Assembly (NCBI GenBank): GCA_049644285.1 | Contig: JBARRP010000118.1 | Coordinates: 1 to 64,000, forward strand | Reading direction: 5' to 3' | Length of the DNA: 64,000 bases | Source of the DNA: CAVRXT01 sp049644285 | Lineage (GTDB): Bacteria; Acidobacteriota; Terriglobia; Acidiferrales; UBA7541 | Shown: piece by piece, positions 16,770 to 25,057 of the stretch | How the letters are laid out: each line of letters begins with the position of its first letter | Position numbering within the stretch: position 1 is the stretch's first letter | The notes under the pieces: model-generated | Database searches by the model: none | What the model was told of the DNA's origin: nothing | What the model saw: only the letters and a program-made list of their open reading frames with translations | Made by a program: the position numbers and the translations under genes

Positions 16770-17807
16770 ATGCGGCAAGAAGAGAACGAGAATCCGCGCA
16801 ACCAACCGTGCCTGGAATTTGCAGAGCGGCTGGTGTTGTTCGCCGCGAGAGAACTGGGTGAGGCCGAGCGCTCCGAGGTCGAAGACCACGTGGCTCACTG
16901 CGCCGGATGCTCGGCTGGCTTGGCTGAAGAGCGCAGGTTCCTGGACTTGATGGCGGAAGCAGAGCGCCAAGAGCCGGATGCTGCGCTTCTGGCGAGTTGC
17001 CGCGGCGGGCTGGTGGACGCCCTTGATCAAGAGGAAGAGAAAGGGATGGTGAGTCGCTGGCTCGAGGCGCTGATGCCGTCGCGCTGGTTGGCGGTGCACC
17101 CCGCTCTGAGCGCCGCGCTGCTGATCGCGATTGGCTTTTCGGTCGGGAGCATGGCGCCACGATTGTTGCACCGCCCGGGAGGACCGGTTGCTTCCACTGG
17201 AAGCGAAACCGAAACACGTGTTGCGAATTCGCAGGCTTCGCAGCCGGAGCCTGACCTGCGCGCCGCGGATGTCACCGGAATCAATTGGGTTTCGTCCAGC
17301 GACAATGCGCCGCCGCAGGTGGTAGTGCAACTCAAGGCGTCGCGCCCCATGACGTTGCAAGGGACGGTAAACAACGACGAAGTGAAGCGTGCGCTCTTGA
17401 ATGTTCTTCGCAACAACCAGCGTTTTGATCCGGACGTGCGGCTCGACTCGGTGGAGCTGTTGAAACCGCGGAATAATGACCCCGAAGTCCGCAATGTCCT
17501 TTGCCAAGTGGTCCACACCGACCGGAATGCAGCAGTACGGCTGAAGGCGCTCGAAGCTTTGAACGGCACCGAGCCGCAGGATTTGGTGCGGGAGACGCTC
17601 CTGGATGCGCTCGTGGATGATGCGAATCCGGGCGTACGCATTGAGGCGATCAATACCCTTCGGACCATGGCGCAGAGCGGCGTGGTGGAGTCGGATCCGC
17701 ACATGCTGGAAGTCCTGCGAGAGCGGGTGCAGAAGGATCCCAGCACCTACATCCGGTTGCAGAGCGCGGCCGCGATTCGCGATCTGGGTCCCCGTGAGAA
17801 ATACTGA
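16770..17807 (+). CDS. zinc-finger anti-sigma factor with C-terminal HEAT repeats
   Basis: A 345-residue membrane protein. The N-terminal zf-HC2 domain shows H40-x3-C44-x2-C47 (HVAHCAGC), the zinc-binding anti-sigma signature. A single membrane helix spans about residues 110-128. The C-terminal part (about 200-340) is made of HEAT-like helical pairs such as DPDVRLDSVELL, NAAVRLKALEAL, NPGVRIEAINTL and STYIRLQSAAAI. The zinc finger should hold the upstream ECF sigma factor in the cytoplasm, while the HEAT array would lie in the periplasm, presumably as a protein-sensing platform. It follows the sigma gene by 15 bp. Confidence 0.88.
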   Translation: MRQEENENPRNQPCLEFAERLVLFAARELGEAERSEVEDHVAHCAGCSAGLAEERRFLDLMAEAERQEPDAALLASCRGGLVDALDQEEEKGMVSRWLEALMPSRWLAVHPALSAALLIAIGFSVGSMAPRLLHRPGGPVASTGSETETRVANSQASQPEPDLRAADVTGINWVSSSDNAPPQVVVQLKASRPMTLQGTVNNDEVKRALLNVLRNNQRFDPDVRLDSVELLKPRNNDPEVRNVLCQVVHTDRNAAVRLKALEALNGTEPQDLVRETLLDALVDDANPGVRIEAINTLRTMAQSGVVESDPHMLEVLRERVQKDPSTYIRLQSAAAIRDLGPREKY

Positions 17808-17828
17808 AGTCAAAGGATTGAAGAGGCA

Positions 17829-19187
17829 ATGGTTGAAATGAAGTCGATTCCGAACCGGTTCGAAGCCGCGTGGCTTTGTTGGGCGCTCGCCGGCAGTTTA
17901 GTCCTTCCCGCTTCCGCTTGGGCCAATAAGAAGCCGAAGTCCGAAGCAACTGCCGGCAGCGGCCATCGCATCTCGACTCAACTGAAGGGGTCGGTACCAA
18001 CCCGAGACGCGCTGCGTCTGAAGCTCGTGACCGAACTTGGCAACGTCCATGTCCATACACAGGACGCGAACCAGGTGGACTACAGGGTGAACCTCGAAAC
18101 GGATTCGAGCGAGCCGGATGCAAACGAGCTTTTGAAGGGGTTCAGGGTGACCTCGCGGGTGCTCTCCGATGGCGTGCTGCTGAAAGGATATACATCCGGG
18201 ATGCAGTGCAGCGGGCGGCTCTGGGTCACCTTCGACGTGAGTGTTCCGAGAAATTACAACGTCGAGATTTCGACAGAAGGTGGAAACATCGAAACCGACG
18301 ACCTGAACGGCCGGGCGACGCTTGCGACCGCGGGAGGCAACATCACCGCCGGAAACGTTGGTGGCGCGGGGCGTATGGATACGGGCGGTGGCCACATCCA
18401 GGTGAAGGATGTCGGCGGGGAACTCACCGCTTCTACCGGCGGCGGCCACATCACGGTGGGGCGGGTTGCCGGGAACGCGGTGTTGCATACGGGTGGCGGG
18501 CACATTCGGGTGGCTTCCGTCGGTGGAACAGCAAAGCTGGAGACGGCGGGGGGTAATGTTTCGCTCGAACATGCTGGTTCGGAGCTTGTGGCGCAGACGG
18601 GCGGGGGCCAGATTGAGGTCGGGGAGGCCTCCGGGCTGGTGCGGGCGCATACGGGCGGTGGAGGAATCCACGTGGTGCGGGTCTCGGGTCCGACGAACCT
18701 GGAAACCGGCGCGGGCAGCATTTATCTGACCCGCGTCGACGGGACTGTGCGCGCCTCCACCGGAGCGGGAGCGATCACGGCATGGTTCGGCCCCGACGCA
18801 AAACTTCCCGGCGCCTGCGACCTGCAGTCAAGCGAAGGCGACATTGTCGTGTATCTGCCGCGTGAGTTGCCGGTGACGATTGATGCCCTGGTGCAATTGG
18901 GTGACGAGCATCGCGTCATCGTGGACCCGGCCTTTCCCTTAAAAGTGAGCTATGACGACCGCTCGAGCGGCGGGCGCATGATCCGCGCCGAAGGACCGCT
19001 CAATGGCGGGGGTGAGGTTTTGCGCTTGCGCACCGTGGCCGGCAACATCCGGCTGATTCTGAGCGACACCAGCAAGCAGCTTCAGCTCTATAAGCAGCAG
19101 ATGGAGCAATTGCAGAGCCAGCTCAAGCTCCATTTGCATTCGGGTGAAGCGCAGGCGCACTCGCCGGACGATGACAAGCGGCCCTAG
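17829..19187 (+). CDS. secreted DUF4097-type beta-helix protein
   Basis: A 452-residue exported protein with a signal peptide ending in LVLPASAWA. The middle is a long run of about 19-20-residue repeats with a TGGGHI or TAGGNI turn followed by a short strand (for example DTGGGHIQVKDVGG, STGGGHITVGRVAG, HTGGGHIRVASVGG), as in a right-handed beta-helix of the DUF4097/putative adhesin family. The C terminus is a Gln-rich helix (LQLYKQQMEQLQSQLKLHL). GAAGAGG lies 5 bp before the ATG. It is the third gene of the ECF module, so an envelope role under sigma control is inferred. Confidence 0.82.
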   Translation: MVEMKSIPNRFEAAWLCWALAGSLVLPASAWANKKPKSEATAGSGHRISTQLKGSVPTRDALRLKLVTELGNVHVHTQDANQVDYRVNLETDSSEPDANELLKGFRVTSRVLSDGVLLKGYTSGMQCSGRLWVTFDVSVPRNYNVEISTEGGNIETDDLNGRATLATAGGNITAGNVGGAGRMDTGGGHIQVKDVGGELTASTGGGHITVGRVAGNAVLHTGGGHIRVASVGGTAKLETAGGNVSLEHAGSELVAQTGGGQIEVGEASGLVRAHTGGGGIHVVRVSGPTNLETGAGSIYLTRVDGTVRASTGAGAITAWFGPDAKLPGACDLQSSEGDIVVYLPRELPVTIDALVQLGDEHRVIVDPAFPLKVSYDDRSSGGRMIRAEGPLNGGGEVLRLRTVAGNIRLILSDTSKQLQLYKQQMEQLQSQLKLHLHSGEAQAHSPDDDKRP

Positions 19188-19243
19188 AGGCGCCCGGCGA
19201 AGTGACGCAAAGCGGCTTTCGGAATCACGCGAGCTTTCTCGTA

Positions 19244-19265
19244 GGGGCGGTTCGCGAACCGTCCC
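19244..19265. repeat. 22-bp near-perfect palindrome (dispersed-repeat type)
   Basis: GGGGCGGTTCG pairs with CGAACCGTCCC with a single mismatch and no loop. It lies in the 133-bp gap between the two DUF4097 genes, where a hairpin could protect or terminate part of the transcript. Palindromes of the form GGGGCGGTTCGCGAACCGCC are common dispersed elements in bacterial genomes; no T run follows, so a REP role is favoured. Confidence 0.6.
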
Positions 19266-19320
19266 AGATAACGAGACTTAGACTCTGGCGGAGTGGATCC
19301 GCAGGGCAAGGGGGCGAGCC

Positions 19321-20127
19321 GTGAGCATGACCATGCCGCAAGTGCAGTCGCAAGCAGCTTCTCGAGTTGGCCCGGGCCCGATCGTAAAGGCGCTCGTGGC
19401 ATTAGTCGTGGCTTTGTGTCTGGCGGCGCCCGGTTTTGCTCGAAGCCAGGTCTTTGAACACAAGTATCCACTTCCTTCTGGCGGGAGCTTCACCCTCGAA
19501 AATGTGAATGGCTCCGTCCAGGTGGACGGATGGGAAAAAGAGGAAGTCGAGGTGCGCGCAGTCAAGGTGGCCCAACACGATCCGCAGGATCTCGAGCGCG
19601 TGGAGATCGACGTCGAGAGCTGCCCGGCGCACTTGCTGGTGAGGACGAAGTACCCCAAGGGCGAAGGCGTGGCGGTTTCCGTGGATTACCACATCCATGT
19701 TCCGTATCGGGTCCTCCTTGGCAGCGTCGAGACGGTGAATGGAAGCGTGCTCGTGCGCGGGATCGAGGGCACCGGAGCCCTGCGTTCGGTGAATGGCAAT
19801 GTCGAAGTGCTGAATAGCTCTGGGCGCTTCAGCGCGCGCACAACCAACGGGAATCTGCGGCTGGAATTGCGGCGCTTGACTGACGGCGGCCCGATGGCGA
19901 TTGAGACAGTAAATGGCTCGGTCGCGCTCGGCCTTCCCGCCAATGCGCGCGCCGACCTGAAAATCTTGAGTATGAACGGCGAATTCTCTTCGGAGCTCCC
20001 GGTTGCGTCCGAGGGCTCACTGACAACGAGAAGCTTTCACGGAAGGATCGGTTCAGGAGGCGGTGAGGTTTCGGTGCGCACCATAAACGGCGGAATCCGC
20101 TTGTTTCTGGAGCCGCCCGGCATCTGA
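19321..20127 (+). CDS. secreted DUF4097-family protein
   Basis: A 268-residue exported protein: a hydrophobic segment (VKALVALVVALCLAAPGFA) acts as signal peptide. The mature part carries the DUF4097 pattern of short strands with ENVNGSVQVDGW, ETVNGSVLVRG, RSVNGNVEVLNSSG, ARTTNGNLRLEL, ETVNGSVALGL, SMNGEFSS and RTINGGIRLFL, that is, a VNG-turn beta-helix with seven or more coils. The repeat turn (xNG) differs from the GGG turn of its upstream neighbour. It begins at GTG; in-frame ATGs follow at 19327 and 19333. Confidence 0.8.
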   Translation: MSMTMPQVQSQAASRVGPGPIVKALVALVVALCLAAPGFARSQVFEHKYPLPSGGSFTLENVNGSVQVDGWEKEEVEVRAVKVAQHDPQDLERVEIDVESCPAHLLVRTKYPKGEGVAVSVDYHIHVPYRVLLGSVETVNGSVLVRGIEGTGALRSVNGNVEVLNSSGRFSARTTNGNLRLELRRLTDGGPMAIETVNGSVALGLPANARADLKILSMNGEFSSELPVASEGSLTTRSFHGRIGSGGGEVSVRTINGGIRLFLEPPGI

Positions 20128-20164
20128 CGGGGCGTAAATTTTCACGGAACAAGGAGGTTTCTTG

Positions 20165-21343
20165 ATGCGTAAGCACAAGTATGCAGCCCTGTCGGGAGCG
20201 GCGGTTTTGTTTCTATCGCTCATCGTGCTTTCCATTTCCACAGGAGGCCAGTCGACCGCGCCTCCAACGTCTTCGGCAACGCCCGCACCTACGGCGCCAC
20301 ACTCCGCTGATAGCAATAGACAGTGCCAGGATTTCAGGGAGATCGAAGAGCTGTCTGCGCTCGATTGCAGCGAAATCGAGCGGAAGCTCGAGGCCGAACT
20401 GGCTGGCCTCGCCGCCAGAGTGGAGAAGGAGGTAGGCGAGATGCAACCCAAGCTCGCGGCCAAACTGGATGGTCTCTCGGATGAGCTCGCGAGAAAGGAA
20501 GTCGAGGCCAGCGCCAAGGCGGCAGAAGCGGAGGCCAAAGCTGCTCAGGCGATGGCTCAGGAAGTCGTGCCTCTTCTCGAAGATGAAGAGAGCGGCTGGC
20601 TGGGAGTTGTAATTGCCGAAGTGACACCGGAAAAAGCGAAGGAACTGAAGTTGCCTGCCGTGCGGGGAGTCTTGGTGCTGGAGGTCGAGCAGGATGGGCC
20701 TGCGGCAAAAGCGGGACTGAAGGAAAACGACGTCATCACCGAATACGACAGCCAGACAGTTGAGGGCACGGCGCAATTTCGCCGCTTGGTGCGGGAGACG
20801 CCGGCCGGCCGCACAATTTCTTTGAGCGTGATTCGCGATGGGCATTCTCAGAAGCTGACGCCGGAATTGGGACGGCGCAGCGCGTTCTGGGAAAAGAAGA
20901 TGGAGAAGGGAATGCAGGGGATGATGCCGGGCGAGCAGGCCCACGTCTATGCCTTCCCCATGCCTGATGTGCGAGCGCTCGGGCCGCTTCCCGAGGTGCT
21001 TGACTGGCACACCCCGCTGCTTGGAATCAGCGCCGAAGACCTGAGAGGCCAGCTCGGCAGTTATTTTGGAGCGCCCGATGGCGAGGGCATTCTCGTCCGG
21101 GATGTGAGGCCGGGTACGCCGGCGGAAAAGGCTGGGCTGAAAGCGGGCGACGTGATCACGAAGGTAGACGGCAAGCCGGTGAAGACCCTGCATGAACTCC
21201 GCGAGCAATTACGCCAGAAGAGCGATCAGAAAGCTGTGAATCTGAGCATCCTCCGCCGCGGCGCCGAGATCACCACGCCCGTGACGATCGAAAAGCCGCG
21301 GCCGATCGAAACTCCCCACGCGCTCAATCGCGCCCAGTTGTAG
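20165..21343 (+). CDS. membrane-anchored double-PDZ protein without a protease domain
   Basis: About 392 residues. An N-terminal membrane anchor (AALSGAAVLFLSLIVLSI) is followed by an Ala/Glu/Lys-rich helical stretch (about 55-135, probably coiled coil). PDZ domain one (GWLGVVIAEVTPEKAKEL through GLKENDVITEYDSQTVEG) and PDZ domain two (LGISAEDLRGQLGSYFG through GLKAGDVITKVDGKPV) follow. No catalytic Ser-His-Asp triad of HtrA is present, so it probably binds peptides or partners rather than cutting them. The ATG at 20165 follows a perfect AAGGAGG; the frame's TTG at 20162 is ignored. It is the last gene of the ECF module. Confidence 0.85.
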   Translation: MRKHKYAALSGAAVLFLSLIVLSISTGGQSTAPPTSSATPAPTAPHSADSNRQCQDFREIEELSALDCSEIERKLEAELAGLAARVEKEVGEMQPKLAAKLDGLSDELARKEVEASAKAAEAEAKAAQAMAQEVVPLLEDEESGWLGVVIAEVTPEKAKELKLPAVRGVLVLEVEQDGPAAKAGLKENDVITEYDSQTVEGTAQFRRLVRETPAGRTISLSVIRDGHSQKLTPELGRRSAFWEKKMEKGMQGMMPGEQAHVYAFPMPDVRALGPLPEVLDWHTPLLGISAEDLRGQLGSYFGAPDGEGILVRDVRPGTPAEKAGLKAGDVITKVDGKPVKTLHELREQLRQKSDQKAVNLSILRRGAEITTPVTIEKPRPIETPHALNRAQL

Positions 21344-21459
21344 TTCACGATTCTCTTGGGCGCAAATCATCGCCGGGAAGCAGGTTTGTCTTCTTTCCGG
21401 CCGGGCACGCCCAGCCTGAAGGATTTCGAGGGCTCAATTCGCCTGAACTGATTCTCCCC

Positions 21460-22233
21460 CTACTCGCGGACGATTTCGGCGTTGGCGCTGGGCACGGCGA
21501 TGCGGACGAGCTTACGCCCTTCGAGAAAGAGATTCACCTCGAGATCTTCGCTGCGAACGCGCAGTTGTTCCAGCTTCGAACCGCCGTCGGCCTGAGCCCC
21601 GAGCGACTCGACGGTCACGCTTCCGGGAGTCATGGACTGCGGAACCAGCACCGGGATCGTCTGCGGGCCTTTCTTATCCCAGTCGTAGAGACGAGCGAGG
21701 ATAGCGTATTGATGATAGAGGTTGTTGTCGAGGATTACGACGCGCGAGGTGTTGAAGGTGAACTGCTGGGTGAAGGGGCGCGCGTTTTCGAGATGCAGCT
21801 CAATGGTGGCCGTCATTCCCTGGAACTGAATGTTCGCGGAAGCTTTTTTCGCGCCCTGGGTGCTCCACTCGTAGCTTAGCGGGGTACCGTCGGACGCCAG
21901 GTGAAGCGTACCGGTGACATTGGTGGCGGGGTTCTGTGGAGCCTGGACTTCCGTCCTACCATGTGCGACCCAACCGTCTCCGGATGGCGCAATTTCAAAT
22001 TCTTCTTTCCCGACCACTTGGCCATTGACCAGGATTCGGAATTTGCCTTTGTCTTGGGCGAGGACCGAGGGCGCGCTCGCGCCGCCTTCGGGAACTGTCA
22101 AGCCAGCGTGGCGCGCCGGCCACGCCTTGGAGGAGAAGCCCGCCGCCAGGAGGAGGGCCAGCAGGAAACCGGCGAAATAGAAAAAGGAGGAAGCGCCGAG
22201 CGCGCACAGGACGCGGGAGCCTTTCGACTTCAT
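21460..22233 (-). CDS. secreted protein of unknown function, DUF3108/DUF6134-like
   Basis: A 257-residue exported protein with a signal anchor (FYFAGFLLALLLAAGFSS). The mature part is predominantly beta: FRILVNGQVVGKEEFEI, TNVTGTLHLASDGTPLSYEW, KASANIQFQGMTATIELHL and a C-terminal EVNLFLEGRKLVRIAVP. This is reminiscent of lipoprotein-carrier-like or DUF3108-type beta sheets, but I do not recognise the family with certainty. It overlaps the aroK stop by 4 bp (ATGA), so translation is coupled to shikimate kinase. Confidence 0.65.
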   Translation of the reverse strand: MKSKGSRVLCALGASSFFYFAGFLLALLLAAGFSSKAWPARHAGLTVPEGGASAPSVLAQDKGKFRILVNGQVVGKEEFEIAPSGDGWVAHGRTEVQAPQNPATNVTGTLHLASDGTPLSYEWSTQGAKKASANIQFQGMTATIELHLENARPFTQQFTFNTSRVVILDNNLYHQYAILARLYDWDKKGPQTIPVLVPQSMTPGSVTVESLGAQADGGSKLEQLRVRSEDLEVNLFLEGRKLVRIAVPSANAEIVRE

Positions 22234-22781
22234 ACCTGCACCTTGTCAAGGATTCCAAGCGAGATGATTTGCTCGACTACTCGTAAGGGCTCGATGTTGC
22301 TTTCGACGCGGTAGTCGGCCACTTCATACGAGGGGAGTCGCTCTTGGTACAGGTGGCGAAAGCTCGCTTCATCGCGGAAGAGCGGACGATTGGTGATACG
22401 CGAGACCCGCGAGAGAAGCTCCTCAATCGGGCAATGGAGCCAGACCAGTTTCGCGCCGCTTTCACGCAGCAGCGCCAGGTTTTGCGGCCGAGCTGTTGTC
22501 CCGCCGCCCAGGGAAATGATCGTTGGCGCGCCAAGCTCGACCGCCTCGCCCAGAGTGCGCCGCAACTGTTCGTGCTCCATCTCTCGAAAAGCCGGTTCGC
22601 CTAACCGGGCGAAAATTTCCGGGATGGTGAGCTCCGCATTTTCGATGATGCGGCGATCGAGGTCTACATGCCACCACCCAACCTGCCGGGCAAGGAGGCG
22701 CGCGACGGTGGATTTGCCGCAGCCCATGAACCCGATCAGGCACAGCAGCCGGGGCGAACGAGTCTGACTGGCCAAGGGCAT
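22230..22781 (-). CDS. aroK: shikimate kinase
   Basis: A 183-residue P-loop kinase. Walker A is GFMGCGKST; DLDRRI carries the shikimate-binding aspartate; SLGGGTTA is the glycine-rich substrate loop; RPLFRDE is the lid region and RLPSYEVADYRV the C-terminal adenine-binding region. It phosphorylates shikimate in aromatic amino acid synthesis in the cytoplasm. It sits between the two ECF modules and is translationally coupled to a secreted protein of unknown function; neither neighbour belongs to the aromatic pathway. Confidence 0.93.
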   Translation of the reverse strand: MPLASQTRSPRLLCLIGFMGCGKSTVARLLARQVGWWHVDLDRRIIENAELTIPEIFARLGEPAFREMEHEQLRRTLGEAVELGAPTIISLGGGTTARPQNLALLRESGAKLVWLHCPIEELLSRVSRITNRPLFRDEASFRHLYQERLPSYEVADYRVESNIEPLRVVEQIISLGILDKVQV

Positions 22782-22817
22782 CGCGCTCAGAATACATCCA
22801 CTTGCGTGATTGTGGGT

Positions 22818-23693
22818 TCAGTCACGCCGGTGGACGTTGATTGTACCATCGAACGAGCTGAGCTCGACTTTCGCGCGGCCTTGATTGAACGTTCCGAGGA
22901 GGCTGCTTCCGAATTTGGGTTTCTGACCCGGCGTATGAGAATGCGGAGTCAGGACAGCCTGGTTGTTTACCTTGCCCTTCAGCGAGGTGGCGCTCAAATC
23001 GAAGGAATCGCCCGGTGAGAAGCGGACTTCGATCACGCCACTGTAATTCCTCAAGCGATACACGCCGTTCGGAAGGAATTCCCCGTCGAAGAGAATATTT
23101 CCCTTCGAAGTCTGGGCACGAATGTTGTAGCTGCGCACCTGGAGAAGTTGGACATTTCCGCTGATCGAAGTGACTTCGATGCGCCCGGCGCAGCGCATAC
23201 ACTGGAAGCTGCCGTCCACAGTTTTCACCGTCAGGTAACCGGCCGCATCGGACAAATTCACTCCGGCGCCCACGGTTTCGACCGCCATGTCGCCGAGCAC
23301 TTGCCCGACGTCGACGGTGCCGGCATCATTGTGGATTTCGAGCTCAGCGTCTTCGGGGACGGTGACCTGATAATCTGCGTGGAGATCGTCTGGGCCGATG
23401 CTATCGGAAAGAGTATGGGTGAGAAGCTCGATGCGGTTGCCCAATTGTTCGGCGTCCACTTCCACCTTATCACTCGAGTGATTCGCGATCACAACCACTT
23501 CCGGTTTGTTCCACGCGCGAATGGTGATCGTGCCGTTTGGATTGTGCACGGTAACGATCGGATGGGCCTCGACGGCAAAATGCTTTTCCAGCCGGTGAGC
23601 CGAAGCGGGCGCAGGCGCGACAAAGAACAGCCCGGCGGCCAGCGCCACGGCGGAAACGCCGCGTAGTTCCCATCGGGTGCTCAAGACGTTCAT
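22818..23693 (-). CDS. secreted DUF4097-family protein of the second ECF module
   Basis: A 291-residue exported protein with a signal peptide ending in FFVAPAPASA. It carries DUF4097 strands: HNPNGTITIRAW, HNDAGTVDVGQV, ETVGAGVNLSDAAG, KTVDGSFQCMRC, TSISGNVQLLQ, QTSKGNILFDG and SSFDGTINVHRR, forming a beta-helix with degenerate turns. A CxxC (QCMRC) lies near the middle. Its start overlaps the anti-sigma stop by 4 bp, so it is coupled to the ECF regulatory pair and is probably part of the response or its sensing. Confidence 0.8.
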   Translation of the reverse strand: MNVLSTRWELRGVSAVALAAGLFFVAPAPASAHRLEKHFAVEAHPIVTVHNPNGTITIRAWNKPEVVVIANHSSDKVEVDAEQLGNRIELLTHTLSDSIGPDDLHADYQVTVPEDAELEIHNDAGTVDVGQVLGDMAVETVGAGVNLSDAAGYLTVKTVDGSFQCMRCAGRIEVTSISGNVQLLQVRSYNIRAQTSKGNILFDGEFLPNGVYRLRNYSGVIEVRFSPGDSFDLSATSLKGKVNNQAVLTPHSHTPGQKPKFGSSLLGTFNQGRAKVELSSFDGTINVHRRD

Positions 23694-24352
23694 CGAGTGT
23701 TCTCCCCTCGCTCGGAAATCTCGCTCAGCAATTCTGCTTTCTGCTGATAAGCCCCGTACAGATAATCGCGCGCCACTTCATTCTGAGGATCTTCGCGAAC
23801 GCTGTTTTCACAGAGCTGAATGTAGTTGTCAACGAGAGCCAGGTTATCGTGCAACGAAGCCGCCACGACGGGATTCCGGGCATTCAAGGCGGACAAGGTG
23901 TGCACTTCGCCGGAATCAAGCGTGCGGTTCAGCGAAGCGGTCGTCGCCTGAGTGCCGTTATACCAGCGACTGTCGTTTGTCTGCAAGATGCGCGGGGTGC
24001 CGATCAAAACGCCGGCGGCGACAAGGAGCGCGAGATAAGCTCCCGCCACGACGGGCCGAGGCAGCGCCGGCGCAAGGCCGCCCAGCCATTCCGTCCAGCG
24101 TTTGGTCCAGCTTGGCTCGCGGATCAGATCTTCCTCGACGAGGCGGGCGCGAAGAGCCGTCCATATATGTAGGGGTGGCTCCACAGCAACTTCGCCCAGT
24201 TGGTGGCCGGCCCTGCGGATTGCTTCGAGATCACCGGCTACTCCCTGGCAATGTGCGCACGCGCGCAGGTGTGCTTCAACCTGAGGCGCGCGCTCCCCTT
24301 CCATGCGAGGCTCAAGGTATTTCAGAACATCACTACAGTTTAGGGCTGGCAT
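23690..24352 (-). CDS. zinc-finger anti-sigma factor
   Basis: A 220-residue membrane protein. The N-terminal zf-HC2 region has CSDVLKYLEPRMEGE followed by H-x3-C-x2-C in HLRACAHC. One membrane helix (AGAYLALLVAAGVLIG) lies near residue 125, and a helical periplasmic tail of about 75 residues follows. It should bind the ECF sigma factor encoded 3 bp upstream. It shares this architecture with the other anti-sigma factor in the window but has no HEAT repeats. Confidence 0.87.
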   Translation of the reverse strand: MPALNCSDVLKYLEPRMEGERAPQVEAHLRACAHCQGVAGDLEAIRRAGHQLGEVAVEPPLHIWTALRARLVEEDLIREPSWTKRWTEWLGGLAPALPRPVVAGAYLALLVAAGVLIGTPRILQTNDSRWYNGTQATTASLNRTLDSGEVHTLSALNARNPVVAASLHDNLALVDNYIQLCENSVREDPQNEVARDYLYGAYQQKAELLSEISERGENTR

Positions 24353-24355
24353 GTT

Positions 24356-24967
24356 TTAACCTTCGCCCGCGGCATCCGTCTTGACCGCTTGGCGTTCTTC
24401 CCGTGCTTTGTCTCTTAAAGTTTCGTGCAGCAACTCGCGGAGGCGCATCCGGGCCTTGTGAAGCTGCGACTTCGAATTTCCGATGGAACAGCCCATGATC
24501 TCCGCGATCTCGTTGTGTTCATAGCCCTGCACATCGTGCAGAACAAAAACAGCTTTGTAACCCCGGGGCAACTGGTCAATTGCGCGCTGCAAGTTCACGC
24601 GGTCAATCGATCCGCTCAGTCGCAAATCGGGTGCTCCAAAATCTCTGCGCGGGCCGCCCGTTTCCTCGTCTGGCTCCGTGGTTTCTTCCAACGATGTTTC
24701 GGTCGCTGACTTCTTTCGCAGGCGCATCAGCACGACGTTCACCGCCAGCCGGTGCAGCCAAGTGGAGAAGGCCGACTCCCCACGAAAGGTGGCGATCTTG
24801 CGGAACAACTGCAGGAACGCCTCCTGCGTCAGATCCTCCGCCTCGGCGGTGTTGCTGACCATGCGCAGGCACAGAGAATAAACCCTTCGGCTGTGCAGTT
24901 GGTACAGGCGTTCGAAGGCTGCCGCATCGCCCTGCTGGGCCAGCCGGATAGCTTCCGCTTCCGGCAT
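24356..24967 (-). CDS. ECF (RpoE-like) RNA polymerase sigma factor
   Basis: About 203 residues. Region 2 includes AFERLYQLHSRRVYSLCLRM, TAEAEDLTQEAFLQLFRKIATF and STWLHRLAVNVVLMRLRKK. Region 4 includes LPRGYKAVFVLHDVQGYEHNEIAEIMGCSIGNSKSQLHKARMRLR split over helix-turn-helix segments. The ATG at 24967, directly after GGGGA, is preferred; a GTG at 25078 would add 37 residues unlike sigma factors. It heads the minus-strand sigma/anti-sigma/DUF4097 module. A 15-bp palindrome lies about 90 bp upstream. The 25079-25289 interval behind it holds no gene. Confidence 0.9.
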   Translation of the reverse strand: MPEAEAIRLAQQGDAAAFERLYQLHSRRVYSLCLRMVSNTAEAEDLTQEAFLQLFRKIATFRGESAFSTWLHRLAVNVVLMRLRKKSATETSLEETTEPDEETGGPRRDFGAPDLRLSGSIDRVNLQRAIDQLPRGYKAVFVLHDVQGYEHNEIAEIMGCSIGNSKSQLHKARMRLRELLHETLRDKAREERQAVKTDAAGEG

Positions 24968-25057
24968 TTCCCCAGTTTCGGATCGTTTCGCGCGGGCCAC
25001 GTTCTCCCGTGGGAACGCATCCTGTTGTGCGATGCGTCCACCGCCCCAGAAGTTGTA

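Noticed and set aside
18290..18790. Short regularly spaced repeats considered as a CRISPR array
   Set aside because: They are coding repeats of about 57-60 bp within a beta-helix protein, with no constant direct repeat and variable spacer pattern and no cas genes.
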